From assembly GCF_014652895.1 (NCBI RefSeq), contig NZ_BMZR01000001.1, forward strand, positions 1,115,067 through 1,179,066: a stretch of 64,000 bases of DNA. Direction: 5' to 3'. This stretch comes from Psychrobacter glaciei. Lineage in GTDB: Bacteria; Pseudomonadota; Gammaproteobacteria; Pseudomonadales; Moraxellaceae. The notes beneath the pieces were generated by a model, which ran no database searches, was not told where the DNA came from, and saw only the letters and a program-made list of their open reading frames with translations. Shown in pieces: positions 44,645 through 54,198 of the stretch (positions within the stretch are counted from its first letter, which is position 1; each line of letters opens with the position of its first letter). The translations under genes were made by a program, and so were the position numbers.

Positions 44645-45541
44645 ATGAAGCTACAGCAATTGCGTCATTTTTTATTTGTCGTGGAAGAAGGAGGGTTTCG
44701 TGCGGCGGCTGATCGCGCCAACCGTTCGCAAGCTGCTTTGTCAGCCTCAATAAAAGAATTAGAAAAAACCTTGGGTCAGCGTTTATTTGAAGTGGGAAAC
44801 AAAGCCATATTGACGCCATTTGGTGAAACCTGCTTACCAAAAATGGAGCAATTCCTTACCGTTTATCAAGCGCTAGAAGATGACTTAAAAGCATCCGCAG
44901 CTGGTGATAAAGGTAAAATTAGGATTGCAAGCGTGCCGTCGCTAGTGACCAAGCTACTACCGAGCGTACTGGTCGAATATTCAAAAAAGTATCCTGATAT
45001 AGAGATTGTATTGATAGATGACAATTCTGTTGGTGTGGCCAATCGATTGTTAGCCGGTGAGATAGATTTGGCATTGGGCAATTGCACCAGTATTGATCAA
45101 ACGAATATAGATTTCACCCTACTCATATCAGACCCGATTGGAGTAGTCTGTCTTAAAAGCAATGAACTGAACAACGAGTTAAATCAGTCCCAAGGGCTAA
45201 GGCTAACATGGCAGCAACTTATGTCGCAGCCATTTATTTATAACGGTACTTGCAGATTGCTCGAAAACACACCAGCCGAGGCGCTCAATCGCAGAGCAAG
45301 ATATACGGTAGAAAACATCACATCGCTGTTTTCTTTATTGCGTAATGATCTGGGTATCACCACGTTACCTAAGCTTGCCTTTCCTGCTAATGAACCCGAG
45401 CTGGTTTGGATAGATTTAATTGACCCTTCTTTAAACCGACAGATCGGAATTTTTAAACTCGCTAATAAATCTATCTCTCCCCCAGCTCAAGCTTTTTATG
45501 ATCTCTGTGTTGCGTATGTTCAAGAGCACTATTTACTGTAA
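44645..45541 (+). CDS. LysR-family regulator of the divergent BCCT/ALDH operon
   Basis: This 298-aa regulator has an N-terminal helix-turn-helix (LQQLRHFLFVVEEGGFRAAA, then ANRSQAALSASIKELEKTLGQRLF) and an effector domain (KIRIASVPSLVTKLLPSVL, DLALGNCTSIDQ). ATG 44645 is chosen because the LysR fold begins at MKLQQLRHF; an open frame back to 44630 is not needed. It is divergent from ridA, with a palindromic operator between, so it probably controls that operon and itself. Confidence 0.92.
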   Translation: MKLQQLRHFLFVVEEGGFRAAADRANRSQAALSASIKELEKTLGQRLFEVGNKAILTPFGETCLPKMEQFLTVYQALEDDLKASAAGDKGKIRIASVPSLVTKLLPSVLVEYSKKYPDIEIVLIDDNSVGVANRLLAGEIDLALGNCTSIDQTNIDFTLLISDPIGVVCLKSNELNNELNQSQGLRLTWQQLMSQPFIYNGTCRLLENTPAEALNRRARYTVENITSLFSLLRNDLGITTLPKLAFPANEPELVWIDLIDPSLNRQIGIFKLANKSISPPAQAFYDLCVAYVQEHYLL

Positions 45542-45647
45542 TTGGGTTATCTATTATTTTCTCCCTCCTATTTATTACTTATATTTGGACGGATAAAGGC
45601 TAATTATACTTAGCAGAGGTTACCAAATAATCCATCTGAATCACTAC

Positions 45648-46787
45648 CTACCGTAAATCATCGACGATAGCTAGAATTGCAATTAGTGATGCTTCCCCTA
45701 ATTTTATAGAACGCTCTGGTGACCAACCCATCTCTTCGTCAGGCAGATTATTATTATCTTTAAATGGCATCTCTAATGTATTAGCAAGGCAATCAAAACG
45801 TTCTGCCACCCAGTTGGTTGCAACGGTCATATTGGCAGCACTCGGTGCATCAATTTTATAGCCAACTTCGGACTGAAAATCGGCACTGGCTAGTTTTAAT
45901 ACGTCTGAAAATCTATTGCGTAGCTGGGCGAGACGGTCACTATAACTTGGCGTCCCTTGAGAGCCAGCAAGGAATACGTACGGCAATGCTTCATCGCCAT
46001 GCACATCATAAAATAGATCCACGCCGGTTTCTTTCATTTTATTAATCACATGAAATACTTCAGGGCTTTTCTCTAAGCTTGGGCTTTCCCATTCACGGTT
46101 TAAATTGGTTCCTACCGCGTTAGTACGCAGGTGTCCGCGCACGCTACCGTCGGGATTCATATTAGGAACGATGTAGAAGTTTGCTTTGTCTAGTAACTGT
46201 TTGCCTGTCGCATTATCACTGTCTAACAAGCTGTACAATAAACCCTCGACCAACCATTCAGTCATCGTTTCACCAGGGTGCTGACGAGCGGTAATCCATA
46301 TATTGCGCTTATTCACATCACTATTACTGTCACCATCACCAATTTTAACTAGCGTCAAGTCGCGCTTATCAAGTGTTTCGCCTAAATGCTCTAACGTTAC
46401 CAATGGATGCGTTTGTACTGCCGCCAATAAATCTTGGTGACGCTCATAGCTGTAGGGCGCAAAATAAGCAATTTGAATGGTTTCGCATTCTAGCTCTGCC
46501 ACGATGGTTAATTTGCCATCTGTATAAGAGGTTGGCAAACGGAACCATTCCTGACGGTCATAAGACGCAACTGCTTGGTAATTTTCCCACCCTTCAAGGT
46601 AAGATGCCTCCCCTGCATTCATAATATTGAGAACGTACTGCTCGCCTATCTGACCGGACAGACGAAAGTTAAACCACTGAAAAAACGCTTCACCAACGTC
46701 TGGACGAATGGCTAATTGAATATCGTTTTTGTCTTCTGCATTGATAACGTCAATATTTCCTGCGTCAAAATTCGCTGTGATATGCAT
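45648..46787 (-). CDS. M14-family cytosolic zinc carboxypeptidase
   Basis: This 379-aa protein has an N-terminal beta-domain (about residues 1-115, FDAGNIDVINAED, FQWFNFRLSG) typical of cytosolic M14D carboxypeptidases, then the catalytic domain. Zinc ligands are His170 and Glu173 (RQHPGET) and His263 (DVHGDE). Substrate-binding Asn230-Arg231 and catalytic Glu339 (NTLEMPF) are also present. Relatives remove C-terminal residues or act on peptidoglycan or tubulin-type side chains. The bacterial substrate is not known. It stands between convergent and divergent regulators without an evident operon. Confidence 0.88.
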   Translation of the reverse strand: MHITANFDAGNIDVINAEDKNDIQLAIRPDVGEAFFQWFNFRLSGQIGEQYVLNIMNAGEASYLEGWENYQAVASYDRQEWFRLPTSYTDGKLTIVAELECETIQIAYFAPYSYERHQDLLAAVQTHPLVTLEHLGETLDKRDLTLVKIGDGDSNSDVNKRNIWITARQHPGETMTEWLVEGLLYSLLDSDNATGKQLLDKANFYIVPNMNPDGSVRGHLRTNAVGTNLNREWESPSLEKSPEVFHVINKMKETGVDLFYDVHGDEALPYVFLAGSQGTPSYSDRLAQLRNRFSDVLKLASADFQSEVGYKIDAPSAANMTVATNWVAERFDCLANTLEMPFKDNNNLPDEEMGWSPERSIKLGEASLIAILAIVDDLR

Positions 46788-47057
46788 AATCGCTCCTTAA
46801 TTGTTTTTTATAGTTGTGTTTTAAAATAGTTGTGTTTTAAAACATATGGTGAAATATAAGAAAAATGGTAGATATGCATTTACTTGGTCATAGTAAATTT
46901 CTTTTCAAGTCATTGGCTGACCAAGTTTTTACGCATACCTTTTAAAGTTTATCATTGCCCCAACCCCTACTTATCAATACTGTATAGCTATCAAGCAAGA
47001 ACTTTCAACACCCAAAGCTCTTAATTAAACTTGTCTATCTTTGTTTTTTCAAATCCT

Positions 47058-47975
47058 CTAAATATATTCACGCTTATAAATAAAGCTTTCTTCATCATAA
47101 ATTTGATAAGTGACATCTAATAGCGTTTCTAATAGTTCGGACTTATCGAAATGCCTGATACTCATCACAATTGGCGAAGTTAGTATCCCCTCTTCAAATG
47201 GTATATAGGTTATCTCTTGACCGCGTAAGTGCTCAAGTGTCTTTGGTACGATAGTCAACCCTTCTCCTGCTGCTACCAACCCTAAGGCAATATGCAACTC
47301 ACGCACTTCTATAAAATAGTTCGCTTTCAAGTTGCGAGTTTCAAATAAGTCCAATACGTAATCGATAAAACTTGGCCTCGGTGCTGTTGGATAGAGTAAT
47401 AAATTTTCATTCGTTAAATCAATAAGGCTCAAACTTTTGCATTTTTCTTTTGATAAAGGATGCTCAATAGGAACAGCAACTACTAAGTCTTCCTCTCTAA
47501 GCACCATTCGCCTAATAGAAGCATCCTCAAATAACAATCTGCCAAAACCTACATCTATCTTGCCCTCTGTCAATGCCTGCGTTTGCTGCCAAGAATTCAA
47601 CTCATACAGTTTAATCTCAATATTCGGATGAACCTCTCTAAAACGCGCTATCACTCTCGGTAATATGCCATACAATATAGACGACACAAAGCCTATCGAA
47701 AGCGAATTATCAAAATTTCCCTTACGGATAGTCATGGTACGTAGGTCGTCTGATTTTTTTAAAATTTGAATCGCGTGATCATAAAAGAACTCGCCAGCCT
47801 CAGTCAATTTCAAGGGACGGTTCTCCCTATCGATAAGCGTAACGCCAATTTCTTCTTCTAATTGTTTTATCTGCCGGCTAAGTGGTGGCTGCGAGATATA
47901 CAAACGAGCAGCTGCCTTGTTAAAGCTTTTTTCTTCTGCCACGGCTACGAAATAGCGTAAATGCCTGAGTTCCAT
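47058..47975 (-). CDS. catM: LysR regulator of catechol/benzoate degradation (CatM/BenM)
   Basis: This 305-aa protein matches CatM/BenM: the N-terminal DNA-binding domain MELRHLRYFVAVAEEKSFNK, SQPPLSRQIKQLEEEIGVTL, and an effector domain with GFVSSILYGILPRVIARFRE and LDLFETRNLKANYFIEV. CatM/BenM activate cat and ben genes on binding cis,cis-muconate (BenM also benzoate) at ATAC-N7-GTAT sites; exactly such a box lies at 48105-48119. It is divergent from catB. Only one such regulator is in the cluster, whereas Acinetobacter has two. CatM or BenM assignment is not resolved. Confidence 0.9.
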   Translation of the reverse strand: MELRHLRYFVAVAEEKSFNKAAARLYISQPPLSRQIKQLEEEIGVTLIDRENRPLKLTEAGEFFYDHAIQILKKSDDLRTMTIRKGNFDNSLSIGFVSSILYGILPRVIARFREVHPNIEIKLYELNSWQQTQALTEGKIDVGFGRLLFEDASIRRMVLREEDLVVAVPIEHPLSKEKCKSLSLIDLTNENLLLYPTAPRPSFIDYVLDLFETRNLKANYFIEVRELHIALGLVAAGEGLTIVPKTLEHLRGQEITYIPFEEGILTSPIVMSIRHFDKSELLETLLDVTYQIYDEESFIYKREYI

Positions 47976-48104
47976 TATTCTTCCTTGATTGACTATCTAT
48001 CGTTTCTATCCTAATTCGTTCTATTTCCTTCTTCTCTACAATCTACTTCATATACAGAATATTCATACCTAAAGAACATAACATGTTATATACCTTTCAA
48101 CAAA

Positions 48105-48119
48105 ATACCTAAAAGGTAT
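48105..48119. promoter_or_regulatory. CatM/BenM binding box upstream of catB
   Basis: ATAC-CTAAAAG-GTAT is a perfect match to the known CatM/BenM consensus ATAC-N7-GTAT. It lies 97 bases before the catB ATG and 130 bases before catM. Partial half-sites (ATACCTTTCAA at about 48090; ATACCTAAAGA at 48065) on the catM side may be the second contact of the tetramer. Confidence 0.85.
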
Positions 48120-48215
48120 CAAAATAAGACTAAATAGGTCTTAGACATATCAATACTTAGCACCTATAGTTCTTATTAAGCATAAGGAAGCCAAAATTTT
48201 ATACTAAGGACAGAT

Positions 48216-49388
48216 ATGATTCGTTCAATTAATACTTTACTAGTACCAATACCTACTATTCGAGCGCATAAATTGGCTTGTACCGTAATGAATGAACAGG
48301 TATTGGTTCTAGTACATATCCAAACCGAAGATGGCTACGAAGGTTGGGGCGAAGCAACGACGATTGGCGGTTTAAGTTATGCTGAAGAAAGTCCTCATAG
48401 TATCAAAACCAATATCGATACTTACTTTACCCCTCTCTTGATGAAAGAGAAGCCTACAAGCACAGCAAAAGCAATGCAGCTATTGAGCACCCACATCAGC
48501 GGCAATCGTTTTGCAAAATGCGCGATTGAAACTGCTCTACTAGACATCGAAGGCAAAAGACTCAACCTACCTATCAGCGAGCTGATTGGTGGTCGCGTCC
48601 GTGATTGTATCGAAGTGGCATGGACACTTGCTAGCGGAAATACTGATACCGACATCGCCGAAGCTCATCAAATGATTGAGAAAAGAAGACATCGGATTTT
48701 CAAATTAAAAATAGGCAGCAACCCTATCCTTGATGATGTCGCCCATGTGTTAGCTATTAAACAAGCTTTACCCGATTGCCGCATCACCGTTGATGTTAAT
48801 CAAGCATGGACAGAGCTTGAAGCTATGAAAGGTATTAGTCTGTTGCAGGACGGCGGCGTTGATTTGATCGAGCAACCAGTATCGATGCGTAATAAATCAG
48901 CGTTAAAGCGTTTAGCTGAACACTTCGACGTGGCTATTATGGCTGATGAAGTCGTGCAAGATCCATATAATGCGTTTCAATTGGCAGCGGATCACTGTGC
49001 CGATGTCTTTGCTGTAAAAATCAATCAAGCCGGCGGATTGAAGGCTGCCTGTCTCATTGGACAAATGGCACATCTAGCGGGTATCGAGCTTTATGGCGGG
49101 ACGATGCTAGAAGGACCCATTGGTACTGCTGCATCAGCGCATGTGTTCTCTACTTATCCTAGTCTGAACTTTGACACGGAGCTGTTTGGTCCGTTGCTAT
49201 TAATAGAGGATATCCTAGCTCAGCCGCTTGATTATCAAAATTTTGGTTTAACTATTCCAACTGGCGCTGGTCTAGGTATAGAAGTAGATAATGACAAAGT
49301 CTATCACTATGCCAGACAAGCAAATTTATCATCCTCAAATCCTATATCGTTAGGAACTTACGTAAGCGACTCTCACACTGGGGTCTGA
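48216..49388 (+). CDS. catB: Muconate cycloisomerase CatB
   Basis: CatB (390 aa) turns cis,cis-muconate into muconolactone. It is an enolase-superfamily enzyme: catalytic Lys163 and Lys165 in FKLKIG, metal ligands Asp193 (VDVNQAW), Glu219 (IEQP) and Asp244 (ADE), a further Lys in FAVKINQAGG, and the C-terminal GGTMLEGPIGTAASAH. ATG 48216 follows CTAAGGAC. It is the first gene of the + strand supercluster. The C-terminal tail after about residue 370 is a little longer than in most CatB. Confidence 0.95.
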   Translation: MIRSINTLLVPIPTIRAHKLACTVMNEQVLVLVHIQTEDGYEGWGEATTIGGLSYAEESPHSIKTNIDTYFTPLLMKEKPTSTAKAMQLLSTHISGNRFAKCAIETALLDIEGKRLNLPISELIGGRVRDCIEVAWTLASGNTDTDIAEAHQMIEKRRHRIFKLKIGSNPILDDVAHVLAIKQALPDCRITVDVNQAWTELEAMKGISLLQDGGVDLIEQPVSMRNKSALKRLAEHFDVAIMADEVVQDPYNAFQLAADHCADVFAVKINQAGGLKAACLIGQMAHLAGIELYGGTMLEGPIGTAASAHVFSTYPSLNFDTELFGPLLLIEDILAQPLDYQNFGLTIPTGAGLGIEVDNDKVYHYARQANLSSSNPISLGTYVSDSHTGV

Positions 49389-49477
49389 TAGTGCTCTGCC
49401 AAAAGCTCCGTAAAATAAATGCTGATATAGACCAAATATCAGCCATATGACTAACCATAAAATATAAGGACATAATT

Positions 49478-49768
49478 ATGTTATATCACGTCAGAATGGA
49501 TGTGTTGTTACCGACAGATATGAATGCTGATCAAGTTAATGAACTTAAGCAAGCTGAAAAAGCGCTATCACACAAACTGCAGGAACAAGGTAAGTGGCGT
49601 CATATTTGGCGCTTAGCGGGAGAGTATTCTAACTTTAGTATTTTCGATGTCGAAAGTAATGAAGAACTACACGACATTATGATGTCGCTACCACTTTACC
49701 CTTATATGAAAGTCGAAGTCACCCCTCTACTTCGTCATCCTTCTTCTATTCGCGATGATGATAGTTAG
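49478..49768 (+). CDS. catC: Muconolactone isomerase CatC
   Basis: CatC (96 aa) isomerises muconolactone to beta-ketoadipate enol-lactone. The small protein shows the family pattern MLYHVRMDVLLPTDMN, QEQGKWRHIWRLAGEYSNFS, FDVESNEELHDIMMSLPLYPYM. ATG 49478 has AAGGAC upstream. It lies 89 bases after catB, with a 213-base gap before catA that contains a palindrome. Confidence 0.95.
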   Translation: MLYHVRMDVLLPTDMNADQVNELKQAEKALSHKLQEQGKWRHIWRLAGEYSNFSIFDVESNEELHDIMMSLPLYPYMKVEVTPLLRHPSSIRDDDS

Positions 49769-49863
49769 TGCCTTATAACGCTATTACTAGATTTCATTAA
49801 TACAGTTGATGTTAATCAAATAATAGCACCCCAAAATCGCCTTAATCTATTTTTTAACAATTA

Positions 49864-49882
49864 TTGGTCTATACCAGACCAA
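49864..49882. promoter_or_regulatory. Perfect 19-bp palindrome upstream of catA
   Basis: TTGGTCT-ATACC-AGACCAA is a perfect 7-5-7 inverted repeat, 100 bases before catA. It does not fit the ATAC-N7-GTAT box of CatM/BenM and looks more like a GntR-type operator (GGTC...GACC). It suggests that catA has extra, separate control. The binding protein is unknown. Confidence 0.55.
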
Positions 49883-49981
49883 CGGACACCTGTTGCCAAA
49901 AATAAGCAATGAGTGAATAAAGTTTGAGTAAGAGTACTCGATATAACTACCTTTTAAATAGTCCTCAACAAGGAGAGAGAC

Positions 49982-50905
49982 ATGGAACGCAGCCAAATTG
50001 AAGCATTAGCCACTCAGTTCATCAAAGGTAAAATTGACTTTCCTGAACAAGTTAACCCACGTATACAAGCCATTGTCTTACGTATCGTAACCGACCTCAT
50101 GCAAACCATCAATGATTTGAAAATCACGGCCGATGAATACTGGTCTGGGGTTGAGTTCATTGGAGATTTAGGCAAAGAGGCAGGATTACTCTCCCCTGGT
50201 CTTGGTTTTGATCACTTTATGGATTTAATGATTGAAGAAGACTTAAAAGCGGCGGGTCTTGACGGTGGCACTGTACGTACTATCGAGGGCCCACTATATG
50301 TCGCTGGTGCGCCAGAAGAAAAAGGCTTTGCGCGTTTAGATGATGGCACTGATATTGAGAATGGTACCGTTTTATTCATGCAAGGATGCGTTTATGGCGA
50401 AGATGACAAGCCTTTATCAAATGCAAAAGTAGAAGTCTGGCATGCCAACAGCTTAGGTAACTACTCTTTCTTTGATGAGTCGCAGTCTCACTTTAACCTA
50501 CGTCGTAGCATTATCACTGATAAAAACGGACTTTATGCTTTCCGCAGTATCGTCCCATTAGGTTATTCAGTGCCGCCAGAAGGTATGACGCAAAAGGTAT
50601 TGGGCGCACTAGGACGTCATGGTCATCGTCCAGCACACATTCACTTCTTCGCGAGTGCTGACAGTCATCGCAAATTGACGACCCAAATTAACATCGATGG
50701 TGATGAGTACCTATGGGATGACTTTGCCTTTGCTAGTCGTGAAGGATTAGTCCCTAAAGTAAATATGGTAGAAGATGCTGACAAGTTAAAAGAGCACGGT
50801 CTGGACAAGCCTTATGCCAGTATCGACTTTGACTTTCACTTAGTAAAAGACATCGATAAGCCAGTACAAGGCAGTGAAGTTGAACGCCGTCGTGCGCAAG
50901 CTTAG
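49982..50905 (+). CDS. catA: Catechol 1,2-dioxygenase CatA
   Basis: CatA (307 aa) is an intradiol dioxygenase that cleaves catechol to cis,cis-muconate. Fe(III) ligands are Tyr161 (GNYSFFD), Tyr195 (LGYSVPPEG), His219 and His221 (RPAHIHFF). The N-terminal helical dimerisation/lipid-binding domain (about 1-100) is present, then GPLYVAGAPE and VEVWHANSLGNYS. ATG 49982 follows an AAGGAGAGAG site. It sits between cat and ben genes, so the product of the ben enzymes is consumed by adjacent enzymes. Confidence 0.97.
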   Translation: MERSQIEALATQFIKGKIDFPEQVNPRIQAIVLRIVTDLMQTINDLKITADEYWSGVEFIGDLGKEAGLLSPGLGFDHFMDLMIEEDLKAAGLDGGTVRTIEGPLYVAGAPEEKGFARLDDGTDIENGTVLFMQGCVYGEDDKPLSNAKVEVWHANSLGNYSFFDESQSHFNLRRSIITDKNGLYAFRSIVPLGYSVPPEGMTQKVLGALGRHGHRPAHIHFFASADSHRKLTTQINIDGDEYLWDDFAFASREGLVPKVNMVEDADKLKEHGLDKPYASIDFDFHLVKDIDKPVQGSEVERRRAQA

Positions 50906-50956
50906 TTGTTGAATATCCCTAGCTACTGTTAGCAACTACTAAATATTATAGATTTT

Positions 50957-50989
50957 CGCTTGATATGCATGCAGTTGGCGTATCAAGCG
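50957..50989 (+). promoter_or_regulatory. Stem-loop between catA and benA
   Basis: CGCTTGATA (50957-50965) pairs perfectly with TATCAAGCG (50981-50989) over a 15-base loop. No U-run follows, so it is more likely an mRNA stabiliser, processing site or regulator site than a terminator. The benA start is 48 bases further on. Confidence 0.5.
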
Positions 50990-51036
50990 TCATACCCCAA
51001 CATCGTTTAACACCGTTATTTACAAGGAAGACAGCC

Positions 51037-52416
51037 ATGAGCGAGCGTATTAATCTAATACCTGAAGGATCAGATATCGCTATCGATGATTTTTTAGAAG
51101 AAAATGCAGAAAAAGGGATTTATCGTCTACATCGCAGTGCTTTTACCAATGAAGAGTTGTTTGAGCTTGAAATGAAACATATCTTTGAAAGCAATTGGGT
51201 TTATCTGGCTCATGAGACTCAAATCCCTGATAACAACGACTACTATACAACATATATCGGCCGCCAGCCGGTCATCGTTGCTCGTAATAAAGAAGGTGAA
51301 CTACATTGTATGATCAATGCCTGCTCTCATCGAGGCGCTCAATTATGCCGTCATAAGAAAGGCAATAAGGCAACTTATACGTGCCCCTTTCACGGTTGGA
51401 CTTATAACAACTCTGGCAAGCTACTTAAAGTTAAAGATCCACGCGGCGCAGGTTACCCTGACGCTTTTAATAAAGACGGCTCTCATGACCTAAAGCAAGT
51501 CAAACTTGCCAATTACAAAGGCTTCTTGTTTGCTAGTCTTAAAGATGATGTCGAACCGATTGAAGACTGGCTTGGCGGCTCAACCAAAATTCTTGACATG
51601 ATTGTCAATCAATCACCAGAAGGCCTAGAAGTACTACGCGGCACCTCAACCTATACCTTTGATGGTAACTGGAAGCTACAAGCTGAAAATGGTGCTGATG
51701 GCTACCATGTTTCAGCTGTCCATTGGAACTATGCTGCGACAACAGCACGTCGCAAAGAGCAAGAAGCAAAAAAAGAAGACAATATTAAAGCCATGAACGC
51801 TGGTAAATGGGGTCGTCAAGGTGGCGGATTCTATTCTTTTGAGAACGGTCATTTACTACTCTGGACTCAATGGGAAAACCCGCAGGATCGTCCTAATTTT
51901 GCGTATCGCGATGACTATGTTGCCCAGTATGGTGAAGCAATGGCCGACTGGATGATTGGACGCTCTCGTAACTTATGCTTATATCCAAACGTCTATATCA
52001 TGGATCAATTTAGCTCGCAAATCCGTATGCTGCGTCCAATAGCCGTTGATAAAACTGAAGTCACTATCTGGTGTATCGCACCGAAAGGCGAAAGCGATGA
52101 AGCACGTACTCGTCGTATCCGTCAGTACGAAGACTTCTTTAACGTAACTGGTATGGCAACACCAGATGACTTAGAAGAATTCCGCTCATGCCAGCAAGGC
52201 TATAACGGCATTAAGCTCGAATGGAACGACATGTGTCGTGGTTCCGAGCACTGGATAGAAGGCGCTGACGAAGGTGCAAAAGCCATCGACCTGAAGCCTT
52301 TGTTAAGCGGAGCTAAGACTGAAGATGAAGGATTGTATACCGTGCAACATCGATATTGGCATGAAGAGATGAAAAAAGCCCTAGAGCAAGAACAGCAGCT
52401 ACATGGCGCAGGCTAA
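51037..52416 (+). CDS. benA: Benzoate 1,2-dioxygenase large subunit BenA
   Basis: BenA (459 aa) is the oxygenase alpha subunit that dihydroxylates benzoate. The Rieske 2Fe-2S ligands are Cys96, His98, Cys116 and His119 (CSHRGAQ and CPFHGW). The catalytic domain has [12 protein letters not shown] with the iron-binding histidines. ATG 51037 is chosen because AAGGAAG lies just upstream and the protein starts as usual for BenA (MSERINLIP); the frame open back to 50965 lies across the hairpin. It forms a hexamer with BenB and gets electrons from BenC. Confidence 0.96.
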   Translation: MSERINLIPEGSDIAIDDFLEENAEKGIYRLHRSAFTNEELFELEMKHIFESNWVYLAHETQIPDNNDYYTTYIGRQPVIVARNKEGELHCMINACSHRGAQLCRHKKGNKATYTCPFHGWTYNNSGKLLKVKDPRGAGYPDAFNKDGSHDLKQVKLANYKGFLFASLKDDVEPIEDWLGGSTKILDMIVNQSPEGLEVLRGTSTYTFDGNWKLQAENGADGYHVSAVHWNYAATTARRKEQEAKKEDNIKAMNAGKWGRQGGGFYSFENGHLLLWTQWENPQDRPNFAYRDDYVAQYGEAMADWMIGRSRNLCLYPNVYIMDQFSSQIRMLRPIAVDKTEVTIWCIAPKGESDEARTRRIRQYEDFFNVTGMATPDDLEEFRSCQQGYNGIKLEWNDMCRGSEHWIEGADEGAKAIDLKPLLSGAKTEDEGLYTVQHRYWHEEMKKALEQEQQLHGAG

Positions 52417-52487
52417 TATTAGCTACCTACTTAGACCAGTAACTTGCTAGTTATTGCAGGACGAACAAATATAAAAGGATATCGCTA

Positions 52488-52985
52488 ATGAAAAATGCAA
52501 CGGTTAATATCGAAGATGTGCGTCAGTTTCTGTACCGTGAAGCACGATTGCTTGATGAAAAAAAATGGGAAGAATGGCTGGCTTGTTATGACGAAGAATG
52601 TCCGTTTTGGATGCCTAGTTGGGATGATGATGGCGAGCTAATAAACAACCCGCAACGCGAAATATCTCTGATTTATTACCCTGATCGTCGCGGGCTTGAA
52701 GATCGAATTTTCCGTATCGAGACTGAGCGTTCTTCTGCAACCATTCCGGATACTCGCACCACGCATAACTTATCTAATATCGAATTACTTGAAGATAATG
52801 ACGGTATTGTTAGCGTCCGATTTAACTGGATCAATAAGTCTTATCGTTATCATGAGACCAACACTTATTGGGGGTTCTCTAAATACAAGATAGACATGAA
52901 TCAAGCTAGCCCAAAGATCTTGGACAAATACATCGTATTAAAAGATGATTACGTACATCAAATTATGGATGTATATCACGTCTAG
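52488..52985 (+). CDS. benB: Benzoate 1,2-dioxygenase small subunit BenB
   Basis: BenB (165 aa) is the structural beta subunit of the benzoate dioxygenase, with the cystatin/NTF2-like fold of ring-hydroxylating dioxygenase small subunits. FLYREARLLDEKKWEEWLACYDEEC, FWMPSWDDDGELI and EISLIYYPDRRGLEDRI are typical of BenB/XylY. ATG 52488 follows AAAAGGATATC. It lies 71 bases after benA. Confidence 0.95.
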   Translation: MKNATVNIEDVRQFLYREARLLDEKKWEEWLACYDEECPFWMPSWDDDGELINNPQREISLIYYPDRRGLEDRIFRIETERSSATIPDTRTTHNLSNIELLEDNDGIVSVRFNWINKSYRYHETNTYWGFSKYKIDMNQASPKILDKYIVLKDDYVHQIMDVYHV

Positions 52986-53132
52986 AGTTCGCATGATTTT
53001 ATTTATGCTTGCCAGCTAGTACAAATAATCAGATTTAGAAATAACTTGTTGGTAATTTATGAAGTATCAACGAGCCAACCAAAAATATAGTGATGTTAGT
53101 CAGTAGCCATATATTGAAAAAGGATGTTTCTC

Positions 53133-54149
53133 ATGGAATACAACATAGCTCTACAGTTTGAAGATGGTATCACGGGATTTATCAAATGCGAAGAGGATGA
53201 AACCGTCGCCGAAGCCGCTTATCGTCAAAAATATAATATCCCTGTGGATTGTCTTGATGGCGCCTGCGGCACCTGCCGTTGTCATTGTGAGTCGGGCAGC
53301 TATGACATGCATCCTGATATGTATATTGAAGAGGCGCTGACCGAAACCGAAGCTAATGATGGCTACGTCTTGACCTGTCAAATGATTCCTGAGAGCGACT
53401 GCGTCATTAAAGTGCCAACCTCATCAGAAGCCTGCAAAGTCAGCAAATCTGTGTTCAAAGGTAAGCTACAGCAGCTAAATGTATTGTCAGAATCCACCAT
53501 TCACTTCGGCGTTGAAGTTGATAACCCAGATGCCTTAGTATTTTTACCTGGGCAGTACGTCAATATCACCATCCCTGACTCTGATGAGACACGTTCCTAC
53601 TCTTTTAGCTCAATGCCTAGTACCAATCAGGCTGAATTTGTCGTCCGTAATATTCCAAATGGCAAGATGAGTACCTTTTTATCTGATATTGCCAAGCTAG
53701 GTCAAGATATTGACTTTGAAGGACCATTCGGCAGTTTCTACTTACGTCCTATCGTACGTCCTACTGTATTTTTAGCTGGTGGTACAGGTATCGCACCCTT
53801 TTTATCGATGCTAAAAAGCTTAGAAATATCGGGCGCTCATCATCCTATCAAGATGGTCTACGGTGTTACTAATGATGCTGATTTGATAGAGATTGAAAAA
53901 CTGGAAGAAGTGAAGAAAAACCACGATTGGTTTGACTATTATACCTGTGTAGCAAGCGAGGAAAGCGTCCATGAACGCAAAGGCTATGTAACCAGCCATG
54001 TTGAAGCTGATTGGCTAAATGATGGCGATGTTGATGTCTATCTGTGTGGTCCTCTGGCGATGGTCGATGCCGTTAGTAATTGGTTAGATACAAGTAGCCT
54101 CAAACCTAGCAATTTTTATTATGAAAAGTTCACACCTAGTGAGCAGTAA
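53133..54149 (+). CDS. benC: Benzoate dioxygenase reductase BenC
   Basis: BenC (338 aa) moves electrons from NADH to BenA. An N-terminal plant-type ferredoxin domain (CLDGACGTCRCHCESG, plus the fourth Cys in VLTCQM) is fused to an FAD domain (RSYSFSSMP) and an NAD domain (LAGGTGIAPFLSM, YLCGPLAMV). ATG 53133 is chosen over 53124 because the AAAAAGG site directly abuts the first ATG. It lies 147 bases after benB. Confidence 0.95.
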   Translation: MEYNIALQFEDGITGFIKCEEDETVAEAAYRQKYNIPVDCLDGACGTCRCHCESGSYDMHPDMYIEEALTETEANDGYVLTCQMIPESDCVIKVPTSSEACKVSKSVFKGKLQQLNVLSESTIHFGVEVDNPDALVFLPGQYVNITIPDSDETRSYSFSSMPSTNQAEFVVRNIPNGKMSTFLSDIAKLGQDIDFEGPFGSFYLRPIVRPTVFLAGGTGIAPFLSMLKSLEISGAHHPIKMVYGVTNDADLIEIEKLEEVKKNHDWFDYYTCVASEESVHERKGYVTSHVEADWLNDGDVDVYLCGPLAMVDAVSNWLDTSSLKPSNFYYEKFTPSEQ

Positions 54150-54198
54150 TATAGCTAAAACAATACAGCGATAGAATACTTTTCTCTAGGAGACAGCA

